Counted from the first letter of the stretch, positions 36,598 through 46,192 are shown. The stretch: DNA of 64,000 nucleotides from Ruminococcus sp. AF31-8BH (GCF_003460605.1 NZ_QTVN01000001.1:434001-498000), one strand, 5' to 3'. Numbers and translations are program-made. Notes: generated by a model not told the origin, from the letters alone.

Positions 36598-37053
36598 TTA
36601 TTTCACTGGAATCTTAAACACAATTTTCTTCGCAGGTGCCGGCTCGTCTGCTGCAACTCCTGGCATGTGTCCGTCATCCGGTGCATAGAAGCCGAACATT
36701 CCCGGCTCCAGTACCGTATACCCCTGCCATGGACCAGCCACATAAAGAATAGAATCACTCTCCGGTGTCATGTCATTCTCCACTGTAAGATTCCGCAAAG
36801 AAGCCCAGTAGATTTTCTCTTTTCCCTCTATTAGATACTGTAAATCACAATATTTCTTGTGGGATTCCATCTGTGAGCCCTCTAACGGTCTTGTAGTATA
36901 ACTCTGCACAGAGGCAAACACACCATTTTCCAGATCATATCTGCCCGCCGGAAGATTTTCCTTCTTCTGCTTCTCAATAAATGCCAGAACCATGTCTGCA
37001 TACTCCTGCAAATCTCCATAAAGATGCAGCTTGTCCGCATAATCTGTAATCAT
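36598..37053 (-). CDS. YhcH/YjgK/YiaL (DUF386) family protein
   Basis: 151 residues from the ATG at 37053 (GGAGGG upstream); an upstream in-frame start adds six residues without support. It is a cupin-like beta-sandwich: the metal-site pattern is seen in SHKKYCDLQYLIEGKE and in the C-terminal APDDGHMPG. Relatives accompany sialic acid, galactose or other sugar catabolism genes and may act as anomerases. No sugar catabolic gene adjoins it here, so the role is open. Confidence 0.87.
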   Translation of the reverse strand: MITDYADKLHLYGDLQEYADMVLAFIEKQKKENLPAGRYDLENGVFASVQSYTTRPLEGSQMESHKKYCDLQYLIEGKEKIYWASLRNLTVENDMTPESDSILYVAGPWQGYTVLEPGMFGFYAPDDGHMPGVAADEPAPAKKIVFKIPVK

Positions 37054-37197
37054 AAAAACTTCCCCCTCCATTTTTTACTTGACTGCTTCATCATCGCAGT
37101 CCTCTGTTTTTCAGGTAATTTGATTATATTAGTTTAAATGGATTCGCGCCATTACATTTTGCCTGACTTCTGATTTTCTTTTCGAGAAAATACGTCT

Positions 37198-37921
37198 CTA
37201 CAGCCACCGTCTCAGCACATCCCTGAGCCGTGTCATGTCCAGTGGTTTGGAGATGTGTTCGTTCATTCCTGCATTTTTGGCAAGCAAAATGTCTTCTGCA
37301 AAGGCATTGGCAGTCATGGCTACAATGGGGATAGTTTTTCCGTCCTGTTTGTGGAGCGAACGGATTGCTGCCGCCTGCCTGTTCTCCCCTTCAGTCCATG
37401 CCAGCGGAGAAATTGCTATGGATTTAAACTGCTTCTCATTCATTGTGCAGTACTCGAACCGGAAAATATCCTCCGGCTTTTTCAGCCTGCTCCTGATATT
37501 TTCCGGGGAAAAGGCCTCTTCCAGGGTAAGCTCACTGGAAACCGTCTTAAACTTAGACGCCATAGCTGCCACAATTTGATCCCCTGGCTGATAAGCTTAA
37601 GATTCTCCTGCATCTGCATTTCGCCTTTACCGCTGATATATCGAAACCGATCATTTTCAATATAAGCACAGTTTTTTCCATAAACCACATTTTTCAGTGA
37701 TCCAGAGGTTCTGTTCATAAATTCCTCATAGCTGTACCCAAGATTATGCAGGAAAAATTCACTGATATAAGCAATCGTCAAATTTTCATCATAATATCCT
37801 GCAATAAAACCAACGGCGTGATTGTGGTAAATTGTTGATTGTATTGCAGAATAAGCTTCCTCACTAAGCTACAGTTCCTCAACGGAATACAAAAGTTCCT
37901 CTTTATATAACTGTTTCTTCA
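37198..37921 (-). pseudogene. PAS-sensor hybrid kinase remnant (kinase core deleted)
   Basis: An ATG at 37921 begins MKKQLYKEELLYSVEEL and meets an in-frame TAG after 17 codons. The frame then continues as a PAS-like sensor (DENLTIAYISEFFLHNLGYS). Near 37600 the frame shifts into another sensor segment, and after ENRQ it jumps directly to the end of a receiver domain (IPIVAMTANAFAEDILLAKNAGM, HISKPLD). The HisKA, HATPase and most of the receiver are missing. Confidence 0.82.
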
Positions 37922-38179
37922 TTTTCACTCTACTCCATCTATATAAAAAAACACATACTGCAGCATTCGCCATAGTATGTGTTCCTATCCCGATTATTCT
38001 GCAGCTGGCTGCCATTTTACAGGCCCTATAGTTTTGCGTCACAGCCTTTCGACTGCTTTGCCCATTTATAAATTTGTTTAGAACATTGTATACAATCTCT
38101 CTCTGAATTGCAATTGTTTTTCAACAGGTTTCCTAATTTATTTTTATCCGTTTTGCCATTTCCTCACGAAAGAAAAACC

Positions 38180-38208
38180 TTGTAATTTGTTTCTAAATAT
38201 AGTACAAT
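38180..38208 (+). promoter_or_regulatory. Promoter of tRNA-Arg
   Basis: TTGTAA (38180-38185), a 17-bp spacer and TACAAT (38203-38208), 15 bp before the mature tRNA. Confidence 0.75.
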
Positions 38209-38223
38209 TGTACCTACAGATTT

Positions 38224-38295
38224 GTCCTGTTAGTTTAACGGATAAAACAAGCGCCTCCTAAGCGCTAGCTGTGGGTTCGATTCCCGCACGGGACG
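38224..38295 (+). tRNA. tRNA-Arg (anticodon CCU)
   Basis: A complete cloverleaf: acceptor stem 38224-38230 with 38288-38294 (one G-U), anticodon arm AGCGC-CTCCTAA-GCGCT giving anticodon CCU, and T arm with TTCGATT. The CCA end is not encoded. It reads AGG codons. Confidence 0.96.
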
Positions 38296-38305
38296 CTTAT
38301 CTAGG

Positions 38306-38354
38306 AAAGCGGGTGAAACTCCAACGGAGGTGTTGGAATTTCACTCGCTTTTTG
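38306..38354 (+). terminator. Terminator after tRNA-Arg
   Basis: A 13-bp stem (38306-38318 with 38339-38351, one wobble) with an inner 6-bp stem in the loop and a T run ending near 38354. Confidence 0.85.
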
Positions 38355-38404
38355 TTTTTCCCAGACTGACAGCTCAAAATTTATATCTGCATCGGAGGCA
38401 TTAT

Positions 38405-38863
38405 ATGCTGACAATCATATACGGAGACGAACCGCAAAGTATTTACAATACGAATGTTTATTTTAAAAATACTTATGATCCGGAATGGTTTGAAACAGAA
38501 CTTGCCAGAAAAATGGTTGAAGATATTGATCACTCAAATATTTTAAGCAGTGAATGTATTAGCAGTCCTGTTCTGGGACAAATCCCACCAGAAAGATTAT
38601 CTGGCGGAGTCAAGACTTTGTTATTGATTCTAAATGAGCCAGACAAAATTTTTAATGCATCTGCATGTGGTGATAATTGCGCAAAATGGCTGTTAGAAAT
38701 TGGAAAGATCAAGGACATAACAATTAATCTCAGGCATATGATGGACTTTGGAAAAAATACTGCCTTTGAAATAAAAGTAAAAAACGGAGGCGAACTTGTC
38801 CATTCCATGCGTGAACTGCTTCCAATAGCCAGTAAATATCTAAATGAAATGAAACCGGAGTGA
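38405..38863 (+). CDS. DUF4869-type protein, first gene of a two-gene module
   Basis: 152 residues from the ATG at 38405. The conserved-looking core is SPVLGQIPPERLSGGVKTLLLI, followed by NASACGDNCAKWLLEIGK, with two cysteines spaced C-x3-C. I recognise this as the DUF4869 family of Firmicutes, whose function is unknown. Its last codons overlap or abut the P-loop gene (GTGA overlap, or 5 bp to the ATG), so the two form one unit. It is AT-rich relative to neighbours and sits just after a tRNA gene, suggesting horizontal acquisition. Confidence 0.75.
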   Translation: MLTIIYGDEPQSIYNTNVYFKNTYDPEWFETELARKMVEDIDHSNILSSECISSPVLGQIPPERLSGGVKTLLLILNEPDKIFNASACGDNCAKWLLEIGKIKDITINLRHMMDFGKNTAFEIKVKNGGELVHSMRELLPIASKYLNEMKPE

Positions 38864-38868
38864 TAAGC

Positions 38869-39843
38869 ATGAAAGGTTCTCATAGAATAATTGTTGAATC
38901 ACGAAAAGTAAAATATGATTTTATTATAAAACGAAATATCACAATTCTTACAGGAGACAGTGGTTCAGGAAAAACCGTATTAATTGATCTCATTCATGAT
39001 TACAGAAGATACGGTGCTGACAGCGGAGTACAACTCTCTTGTGACCGTGCATGCCGTACAATTGATAGTGAAGACTGGGAAAGAGAATTAAAAGAAATTT
39101 CAGATAGCATCATATTTATTGATGAGGGAAATCGTTTTCTAAAGTCAAAAAAATTTGCAGAACTGGTACAAGGTTCTGATAACTATTTCGTAATTGCAAC
39201 CCGCGAAAAGCTTCCAACGCTTCCCTACAGCATTAATGAAATATACGGTTTTCGTGAATCCGGCAAATTCCATAATACCAGACAGACTTATAACGAACTG
39301 TATCATTTATACGGTGAAATTTCCGCAGAAACTACCATAGTTCCGCAAATGATAATTACAGAAGATTCCAATTCCGGTTACCAATTTTTTTCTGAATTAG
39401 CAAAAGCTCAAAAGATTACTTGTATTTCAGCAGATGGAAAATCAAATATCATTCAAAAGCTGGAAGAAAATCGAGATATAAAAGGAACAAAACTTATTAT
39501 AGCTGATGGAGCTGCTTTTGGTTCTGAAATGCGTGAGCTAAATGTATATTTAAATAACATCGAAAATGCGGCGCTATATGCGCCGGAATCTTTTGAATGG
39601 CTGTTGCTCTCCTGCAATATTATACCAAATATAAATGTGCAAAATATTTTGCAAAAACCGGAAGACTATATAGAAAGCAAGGACTTTGTCAGCTGGGAAA
39701 GATTTTTTACTGCACTGCTGATAGATAAAACCAAAACTTCTTCTGTATGGTCTTACACCAAAAAGAAACTCTCAAAAGCATATTTGTCTTCTAAAGTTAT
39801 AAATTCAGTAAAGAAATTTATGAAATTGATTAAATGGGTATAA
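38869..39843 (+). CDS. P-loop NTPase partner of the DUF4869 protein
   Basis: 324 residues. Walker A GDSGSGKT (29-36) and a Walker B-like IIFIDE (81-86) sit in a compact N-terminal NTPase. The C-terminal half carries IADGAAFGSEM and YAPESFEWLLLSC and lacks membrane segments. A decayed relative of this C-terminal half lies at 9632-9896. I know no characterised homologue. The small NTPase with an adjacent co-translated partner resembles two-gene defence or toxin-antitoxin-like modules in layout only. The start may be the ATG at 38869 (GGAG upstream) or an overlapping GTG at 38860. Confidence 0.75.
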   Translation: MKGSHRIIVESRKVKYDFIIKRNITILTGDSGSGKTVLIDLIHDYRRYGADSGVQLSCDRACRTIDSEDWERELKEISDSIIFIDEGNRFLKSKKFAELVQGSDNYFVIATREKLPTLPYSINEIYGFRESGKFHNTRQTYNELYHLYGEISAETTIVPQMIITEDSNSGYQFFSELAKAQKITCISADGKSNIIQKLEENRDIKGTKLIIADGAAFGSEMRELNVYLNNIENAALYAPESFEWLLLSCNIIPNINVQNILQKPEDYIESKDFVSWERFFTALLIDKTKTSSVWSYTKKKLSKAYLSSKVINSVKKFMKLIKWV

Positions 39844-39880
39844 TCGCCGGGCCACTCGCTTCAAGGTGGCTCGGCGATTA
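39841..39880. terminator. Hairpin terminator between convergent genes
   Basis: A 15-bp stem with one wobble, overlapping the stop codon of the P-loop gene. The T tracts are weak on both sides, so efficiency is uncertain. Confidence 0.6.
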
Positions 39881-39898
39881 TCTATAAGTCTGCTTAAC

Positions 39899-40940
39899 TT
39901 ACTTCTCTTTCATCTTAAACGCAGCCTTTCCATTTTGTTTCACGTTATACAACGCGGAATCGGCGTTTCGGCACAGGGAGATGAAATCTTCGCCCTGATC
40001 TGGGAAAGCGGCTCCGCCGGCGCTGGCTGACAGCTGCACCTGTTCGCCGGTTGGAAGCGTCAAGTGAGAAATCATCCTCTGGAAATCTGCCATATAGTTC
40101 TGCACTTCTTCCACCGTCAGGTTCTTTAAATAAACTACAAACTCGTCACCGCCATATCGGCCGATAATACTTTCCGCAGGGAAACACTTCTTCATGGTTT
40201 CTGCAAAATGCTTCAGGCAGAAGTCTCCATTATTATGTCCATATGTATCGTTATAGCTTTTGAAATTATCCACATCAATAAAAATGAAAACCCCCGGCGT
40301 CTTTTTATACATTTCATCTTCCACAGACTTCTGAAATGCCCGGCGGTTAAGGATTCCGGTAAGAAAATCTATAGCGGACAGTCCCATATAAAGCTGTTTA
40401 TCCTTTTTTTCCAGCTTCCCGATGCATTGACATCACCGCTGCTGATACAGGTAACATAATTCTGTGAATTCGCATTTAACAGCTGAACACTGATTTTTCC
40501 CTGAAGCAGTTCATAAACTCCCAGCTGTCTGAGGTTCTCTATCATAATAGACACATACAGACTGTGAATCTGCGAGGAATCCTTCACCGGGACAAAAACT
40601 GTCATAATCATATTTCCAGTCTGGCTGGACTGATAGGGATCTGAATTAAAGGATTGCTCTGATTCCAGTGCCTGCTGATTCAGATTCTTCTGCAGACGCT
40701 CCAGAATTTTTTCCGGTGTCTCCCCTTCCATGGACTGAATCATTTTCACATCTTCCTGTACATAATTTTGCAGGTATTCCATGGAATCATTCATTTTTTC
40801 CGCATACAGGCTTGTGATCAGTTCCAGATGTTCGGTATTATACTTCCGGGCAATTCTGCTGAGATGGAAGTACGCGGCCACAATAATGGCCAGACAGACG
40901 GCCAGATATAAAATAAACAGTAATTTTTTTCTCGCTGTCC
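39899..40940 (-). pseudogene. Membrane diguanylate cyclase (GGDEF), frameshifted
   Basis: From about 40940 the minus strand gives a membrane segment (LLFILYLAVCLAIIVAAYF), a helical extracellular sensor region, and then after a frame change at an A7 tract near 40415 an intact GGDEF domain (IDVDNFKSYNDTYGH, RYGGDEF) ending at 39899. The single-base shift separates sensor and cyclase. At its 5' end the frame is joined to a lipoprotein fragment. A sequencing error in the homopolymer is an alternative explanation for the shift. Confidence 0.8.
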
Positions 40941-41134
40941 GGGTTGGAAATACAGGTATAATCCACCACTGCTGATTCTTCTTCCGCCTGAGCCTGATCT
41001 GTTCCTGAATTTATCCCCAAGTTCTGGGAACAGCCTCCCAGCAGAAACGCGGCAGATCCCAATACAGCAGCCAGGCCTAGCTTTATTTGTTGTCCTTTAA
41101 AAGGTGATTTACTTTCAAACATTTGTACTTTCAT
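40940..41134 (-). pseudogene. Lipoprotein N-terminal fragment
   Basis: An ATG at 41134 opens a lipoprotein signal (basic start, LAAVLGSAAFLLGGC lipobox with Cys at about 35) and an acidic linker. The frame then runs into the cyclase sequence out of register near 40940. About 65 native residues remain; the parent family cannot be told. Confidence 0.65.
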
Positions 41135-41207
41135 AAAATCTCCAGATAGTTTACTGCTCTTTTTTACAATTATATACCCCGCCCAAATCCGCTGTCAATC
41201 TAAAACA

Positions 41208-41240
41208 AAGCCGACAGAGTTTTTTGTTCCCTGTCGGCTT
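41208..41240 (-). terminator. Intrinsic terminator after the DUF3881 gene
   Basis: A perfect 10-bp stem (41208-41217 with 41231-41240) ending in TTTGTTTT on the minus strand. Confidence 0.82.
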
Positions 41241-41286
41241 CTGCTGAAAATCTTAATTATTTTTCTTTCCCATGCGGTGTTCTTAC

Positions 41287-42159
41287 TTAAAAATGCAGCT
41301 GTCCCTGCAGCCAGATCAATCCCTTGAAACGCCGGCCAACTTCCGGTTCTCCAAGAAGATCGGCTTTGTTTATGCAGACATCAAACTGAATATCATTGCA
41401 CTCAATTGTCATCTGGCATAATTCTTCGCCTGTGAGAATATTTTTGAATGTGACATATTCCAGGATTTCTCCCATAATACTGTACTGGTCACACTCGATT
41501 CCATGAGGCATAAAATAAGAATCTACAATGGTAAATACATCATCTGTCACAATACGCTCGGAAATCATGGAATACGTGTCCATATCTTCCATGGTAAGGT
41601 CTTCCATGGCCTCCTCATCACCGTTTCTGGCTGCTGCGATCAGGTTATTGCGGTTCTTTGTCAGCTCCCGCTCTACTTTCACAGCTTCCTTATCCTTCTG
41701 CACCGGGAAAAGAATCTTTCCTTCTCTTGCAAGTCCGGTAATGGTCAGCGGCTGTCCCTCACGTAAATTTCCCTTATATTTCTCCAGCATATATTCTGCC
41801 GGATTCTGCAGATAAAAGATCAAAGTCACACCAAGACGCAAATCATCGCATGCACCTGCATAGGACTCTTTCTCAGAATGTCTTTCCACAACTACATGCT
41901 CCTGGGTCGTGATTCCTGTGCCGCGAAAAAATGGAAATGTATATTCCACGTGAAACTCATTTTCCTCGTCATACTGCCCACAGACTGTAATTCCGCAGTC
42001 GCAGCCATAATTCTTGGAATATTCCACAAAAACTCCGTCTGGATGATTTTCTACCGCAATTTTTTCATCGTAAGTACTCATCACATCCCGGATAATTTCC
42101 TGCATTTCCTTGCGTGACTTCACTTTCGAAAAGCCAACAGCTCTTAAATAACTGTGCAC
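41287..42159 (-). CDS. DUF3881 family protein
   Basis: 290 residues from a GTG start (AGGGAGGTG upstream). It matches the DUF3881 family of Lachnospiraceae: MHSYLRAVGFSK at the start and LPxx-type beta-rich middle. There is no signal peptide or membrane segment, and the CDCGITVCGQ cysteine cluster lies at about 54-60. The acidic stretch NGDEEAMEDLTMEDMDT is at about 185-200. Its function is unknown. It is separated from serS by 170 bp with no recognised signal. Confidence 0.8.
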   Translation of the reverse strand: MHSYLRAVGFSKVKSRKEMQEIIRDVMSTYDEKIAVENHPDGVFVEYSKNYGCDCGITVCGQYDEENEFHVEYTFPFFRGTGITTQEHVVVERHSEKESYAGACDDLRLGVTLIFYLQNPAEYMLEKYKGNLREGQPLTITGLAREGKILFPVQKDKEAVKVERELTKNRNNLIAAARNGDEEAMEDLTMEDMDTYSMISERIVTDDVFTIVDSYFMPHGIECDQYSIMGEILEYVTFKNILTGEELCQMTIECNDIQFDVCINKADLLGEPEVGRRFKGLIWLQGQLHF

Positions 42160-42328
42160 ACTATCACCTCCCTATTCTATGATTTAGGCTTCTTATTTCA
42201 TAATGTTTTTGTACGATATGATATGTTCTCTTCTGCCGTTTGTGACTGTTTTATTTTTCGTCCGCAAAGCAGAAATTCAGTTTAAAGTTCTGTTTTACGG
42301 ACTTTGTTGTTTCTTGTCAAATTAAGTC

Positions 42329-43624
42329 TTATTTATTGGACTTTTTCTCGATTTTTGTCATTCCGCCCATGTATGGCTGAAGTGCAACTGGAATATTTAC
42401 GCTTCCATCTGCATTCAGGTTATTCTCAAGGAATGCGATCAGCATTCTTGGCGGAGCAACTACTGTATTATTTAAGGTATGTGCAAGATATTTCTTGCCA
42501 TCTTTTCCATTTACACGGATTTTCAGACGACGAGCCTGTGCATCACCAAGGTTGGAGCAGCTTCCTACCTCGAAGTATTTCTTCTGTCTTGGAGACCATG
42601 CTTCAACATCAAGAGATTTCACTTTCAGGTCTGCCAGGTCACCGGAGCAGCATTCCAGTGTACGAACCGGAATATCCAGGGAACGGAACAGATCTACTGT
42701 GTTCTGCCACAGCTTGTCAAACCACATTTTGCTCTCTTCTGGTTTGCAAACTACGATCATTTCCTGTTTCTCGAACTGATGGATACGATATACACCTCTC
42801 TCCTCAAGTCCGTGAGCACCTTTCTCTTTACGGAAGCATGGAGAATAGCTTGTAAGAGTTTTCGGAAGCTCTTCTTCCGGAATGATCTGGTCGATAAATT
42901 TACCGATCATGGAATGCTCACTGGTTCCGATCAGGTAAAGGTCTTCGCCCTCAATCTTGTACATCATGGCATCCATCTCAGCAAAGCTCATAACGCCAGT
43001 AACAACGTTGCTTCTGATCATGAAAGGCGGTACGCAGTATGTGAAGCCTCTGTTGATCATGAAATCACGGGCATATGCGATAACTGCGGAATGAAGTCTT
43101 GCAATATCGCCCATCAGATAGTAGAATCCGTTACCAGCAACACGTCTTGCGCTGTCAAGATCGATTCCGTCAAAAGCTTCCATAATCTCTGTATGATATG
43201 GAACTTCGAAGTCCGGGACAACCGGCTCACCGAATTTCTCAATTTCTACGTTCTCGCTGTCATCTTTACCAATCGGTACAGATGGATCAATGATGTTCGG
43301 GATTACCATCATATCTTTCAGAAGCTCTTCCTCTACTTCTTTCTCTCTCTTGGAAAGCTCCTCGATACGCTCGCCGGACGCAGCAACCTGTTTCTTAACT
43401 TCCTCAGCCTCTTCTCTCTTGCCCTGGCCCATAAGAGCACCGATCTGTTTGGAAATTTTATTTCTCTCTGCACGGAGTGCCTCAACTTCCTGTTTGATCT
43501 CACGGTTCTCTTTGTCCAGCTCCAGAACCTTGTCAACCAGTTCCAGTTTGCTGTCCTGGAATTTGTTTCGGATGTTCTGCTTTACCACTTCCGGATTCTC
43601 TCTCACAAATTTAATGTCTAACAT
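42329..43624 (-). CDS. serS: Seryl-tRNA synthetase
   Basis: 431 residues. The N-terminal long coiled-coil arm (about 30-105) contacts the tRNA variable arm. The class II core has motif 2 (FRKEKGAHGLEERGVYRIHQFEK) and motif 3 (NNTVVAPPRMLIAFLE), and the T-S-E-H serine pocket (IGTSEHSMI). It charges tRNA-Ser in the cytosol. AGGAGG lies 7 bases before the ATG. The sequence upstream lacks the T-box consensus, so tRNA-dependent control is not seen here. Confidence 0.97.
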   Translation of the reverse strand: MLDIKFVRENPEVVKQNIRNKFQDSKLELVDKVLELDKENREIKQEVEALRAERNKISKQIGALMGQGKREEAEEVKKQVAASGERIEELSKREKEVEEELLKDMMVIPNIIDPSVPIGKDDSENVEIEKFGEPVVPDFEVPYHTEIMEAFDGIDLDSARRVAGNGFYYLMGDIARLHSAVIAYARDFMINRGFTYCVPPFMIRSNVVTGVMSFAEMDAMMYKIEGEDLYLIGTSEHSMIGKFIDQIIPEEELPKTLTSYSPCFRKEKGAHGLEERGVYRIHQFEKQEMIVVCKPEESKMWFDKLWQNTVDLFRSLDIPVRTLECCSGDLADLKVKSLDVEAWSPRQKKYFEVGSCSNLGDAQARRLKIRVNGKDGKKYLAHTLNNTVVAPPRMLIAFLENNLNADGSVNIPVALQPYMGGMTKIEKKSNK

Positions 43625-43793
43625 GTCTTCCTCCTGTACTGATACGTTTTTTGTATCTGTTATTTTTCATTTCTTTTATTTGTGAATTATATAGACAATA
43701 CCGCCGGCGGGCGACATGCCTGTTTATTATTTTTTGCTGATTTCTTATTGCTGCTTCAATCTCTGTTATATAGGAAAGTTTCTGTAGAAAACC

Positions 43794-44318
43794 TTATTCA
43801 TCTTTCTCAATATTTTCCAGACCGAAATTAACAGCTTTTCGTAAAGCTTCCAGTTCTTCCTGGCTCAGCATCACATAGGACTCTCCCTTTACGATTTCTT
43901 TCAGATAAAGGAAGCAGTTGTCTCTGCTGTGCACTGCATTCAGAATAACACCTGAATTATCCTGATCCAGAAGTGCAAGCGCAAAGCTCAGTTTACCTCC
44001 AACGTCATCAAATGCATCATACTTCTCAACGCCATATTTACTGAACATGGTTTCCAGATGGTGTTTGATCAGATTGATGTCATGTTCATGATCTTCTTTC
44101 GCTTCATAAAGACGATCGATCTGGGCAAATTTGCGTACAAATACTTTTTCAAGAGATTGTGCGTCACTGCCTTTCATGAACACTTTGTATTTACGTTCCA
44201 GGCGGCTGATCCGCATCTTGCTGCTGAATACATTTACAGCCAGAACGATTGTCAGAATCAACAGTAAAATAATAATGATGCCAGGGTCCATTCCCAGGCT
44301 GTCAAAAATACTGCTCAT
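43794..44318 (-). CDS. DUF4446 family membrane-anchored protein
   Basis: 174 residues from the ATG at 44318 (AAGGAG six bases upstream; two extra residues are possible). One N-terminal membrane span (IIIILLLILTIVLAVNVF) is followed by a coiled-coil segment (about 35-75) and a small beta-rich domain. It follows parB by 9 bp in the parA-parB operon, where it is conserved in Clostridia. A role in chromosome segregation or envelope attachment is inferred only from synteny. Confidence 0.85.
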   Translation of the reverse strand: MSSIFDSLGMDPGIIIILLLILTIVLAVNVFSSKMRISRLERKYKVFMKGSDAQSLEKVFVRKFAQIDRLYEAKEDHEHDINLIKHHLETMFSKYGVEKYDAFDDVGGKLSFALALLDQDNSGVILNAVHSRDNCFLYLKEIVKGESYVMLSQEELEALRKAVNFGLENIEKDE

Positions 44319-44327
44319 GCACACTCC

Positions 44328-45311
44328 TTATCTTATTGATTCAAATAATTCAATGATTCTTTCCAGTTCGTCTCTGGAATAATATTCAATTTCAATTTTA
44401 CCTTTGTTGTTCTTCTTTCTGTGGATGAAAACCCGGGTTCCTACGATTCCCTTCATTTTCTCCTCGAGGCTTTCGTATATTGCATCTTCCGCAGTATTTA
44501 CCTGCTTTTCCGCTTTTTTCTTAGGCGGTTCAACAATATGTTTCACAAGTTTCTCTGTTTCGCGAACACTTAACTTCTCGTCGAAAACCTTCATTGCCAC
44601 GCTTGCCTGTTTGTCCTTGTCAGGAATAGCAAGGATGGCACGGGCATGTCCTGCTGAGATCATCTCGTCAATGAGCATCTGCTGAACTCTTTCGTCCAGC
44701 TTCAGAAGACGAAGGGAATTGGTTACTGCAGTTCTGCTCTTGGAAACTCGCTCAGCAATGCTGTCCTGTTTCAGTTTAAACTCATTGATCAGGCGTTTGT
44801 AGGCCATTGCCTCCTCAATCGGGTTTAAGTCTTCCCGCTGAATATTCTCAATCAGGGAAATCTCTACAACCTGCTGGTCGTTAAACTCTTTGATAATAAC
44901 CGGAACTTCTTTCAGGCCAGCCAGCTTGGCAGCTCGCCATCTTCTCTCGCCTGCAATGATCTCGTAGTAGTCACCTTTGTCAGATACCAGAAGCGGTTGT
45001 AAAATACCGAACTGTTTAATGGACTCTGATAATTCTACCAGAGCATCCTCATCGAACTGTTTTCTTGGCTGAGTTCTGTTCGGCTCTACTTTCGAGATTT
45101 TCACAAGCATTTCTGTTTTCTTTACTTCTGTCGGCGCATCTGCAGTCATTTCTTTTTTGTCTGAAGCGGGGACTGTAGTTTTTACACTCTCAGCCTCCTG
45201 CTTTGGATTTACTTCTTTTGTAATGGGCTTTGGTACTGGTTTCTTCTCTGCTGGTTTCTCAGGGAAAAGAGCATCCAGTCCTCTTCCAAGTCCTTTCTTC
45301 TTGACTGCCAT
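44328..45311 (-). CDS. parB: ParB/Spo0J chromosome-partitioning protein
   Basis: 327 residues. A basic N-terminal ParA-interacting stretch (MAVKKKGLGRGLDALF) is followed by a variable acidic linker. The CTP-binding fold has IAGERRWRAAKLAG and ENIQREDLNPIEEA, and a helix-turn-helix (SIAERVSKSRTAVTNSLRLL) recognises parS. A C-terminal dimer domain ends the protein. It loads as a CTP-dependent clamp at the parS sites seen at 46193, 47586 and 51151. Its ATG shares one base with the parA stop (TAATG). Confidence 0.96.
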   Translation of the reverse strand: MAVKKKGLGRGLDALFPEKPAEKKPVPKPITKEVNPKQEAESVKTTVPASDKKEMTADAPTEVKKTEMLVKISKVEPNRTQPRKQFDEDALVELSESIKQFGILQPLLVSDKGDYYEIIAGERRWRAAKLAGLKEVPVIIKEFNDQQVVEISLIENIQREDLNPIEEAMAYKRLINEFKLKQDSIAERVSKSRTAVTNSLRLLKLDERVQQMLIDEMISAGHARAILAIPDKDKQASVAMKVFDEKLSVRETEKLVKHIVEPPKKKAEKQVNTAEDAIYESLEEKMKGIVGTRVFIHRKKNNKGKIEIEYYSRDELERIIELFESIR

Positions 45312-46078
45312 TATTCAACCTCCCTGTTTATCACTTCTTCTGCAAGAAGGCGATAGCTTTCTGCTCCGGTAGATCTGGGATCGTAAATCGTGATCGGCTG
45401 TCCATAGCTTGGAGCTTCTGCCAGTCTGACATTTCTTGGGATAATTGTCTTGTAAATATTCTGCTGCAGATTTTCCTTAACATTCTCTACTACCTGCAGT
45501 GACAAGTTGGTGCGCGCATCATACATAGTGAATACAACGCCTTCGATTTCCAGATTGTTGTTCAGTCTGTCTTTGACCAGATCAATTGTATGTATCAACT
45601 GTGACAAACCTTCCAATGCGTAATACTCGCACTGGATTGGAACCAGTACGGATGTGGCTGCTGTAAGTGCATTGATGGTGAGCATATTGAGAGATGGCGG
45701 ACAATCGATAATAATATAATCGTAATTGTCCTTTACTTTATCTGTAATCTCTTTCAATATGTATTCTTTATTGTCGATACCGACCAACTCAATTTCTGCT
45801 CCAGACAGATTTACATTAGACGGTATTAAATCCACATTTTCTACTACATCTTTTACAATTGTTGTCTCAACATCTGACTGTCCTACCAGAAGTTCATATA
45901 AGGTATCTTCTACTGCATTTTTGTCAACACCTAATCCACTGGTAGTATTTCCCTGAGGATCCATGTCAATCGTCAGAACTTTCTTTCCCTGTTCTGCAAG
46001 GCATGCCGAAAGGTTAATCGCTGTTGTTGATTTACCAACGCCGCCTTTCTGATTTGCAACTGCAATCGTTCTGCCCAA
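45311..46078 (-). CDS. parA: ParA/Soj chromosome-partitioning ATPase
   Basis: 255 residues with the deviant Walker A KGGVGKSTT (about 10-18), Walker A' DMDPQGN and Walker B YIIIDCPPSL. It forms DNA-bound ATP dimers that work with ParB to segregate origins and regulate initiation. The start is probably the TTG at 46078, six bases after GGGAGGG. A TTG two codons earlier abuts the ribosome binding site. Confidence 0.96.
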   Translation of the reverse strand: MGRTIAVANQKGGVGKSTTAINLSACLAEQGKKVLTIDMDPQGNTTSGLGVDKNAVEDTLYELLVGQSDVETTIVKDVVENVDLIPSNVNLSGAEIELVGIDNKEYILKEITDKVKDNYDYIIIDCPPSLNMLTINALTAATSVLVPIQCEYYALEGLSQLIHTIDLVKDRLNNNLEIEGVVFTMYDARTNLSLQVVENVKENLQQNIYKTIIPRNVRLAEAPSYGQPITIYDPRSTGAESYRLLAEEVINREVE

Positions 46079-46158
46079 TATCAACCCTCCCTTTCATAAG
46101 ATTTTCGAATTGCTTCACTTTTCCATAGTTTCTTCAATCCTATCATAGAACTATTGCT

Positions 46159-46187
46159 ATTATAACACTTTTAAAATTATCGTGCCA
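46159..46187 (-). promoter_or_regulatory. Candidate parAB promoter
   Basis: TATAAT (46159-46164) on the minus strand with a poor -35 about 17 bp upstream. The parS site lies a few bases beyond it, so ParB binding could affect transcription. Confidence 0.5.
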
Positions 46188-46192
46188 CATAA

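Noticed and set aside
38224..39843. Prophage or integrative element integrated at tRNA-Arg
   Set aside because: There is no integrase and no repeated tRNA 3' end nearby; only a two-gene module follows the tRNA.
42479..43621. Long plus-strand frame of 380 codons opposite serS
   Set aside because: It is the complement of the synthetase, with no ribosome binding site and no recognisable protein features.
43625..43793. T-box leader for serS
   Set aside because: No AGGGTGGNACCGCG-type antiterminator sequence is present.
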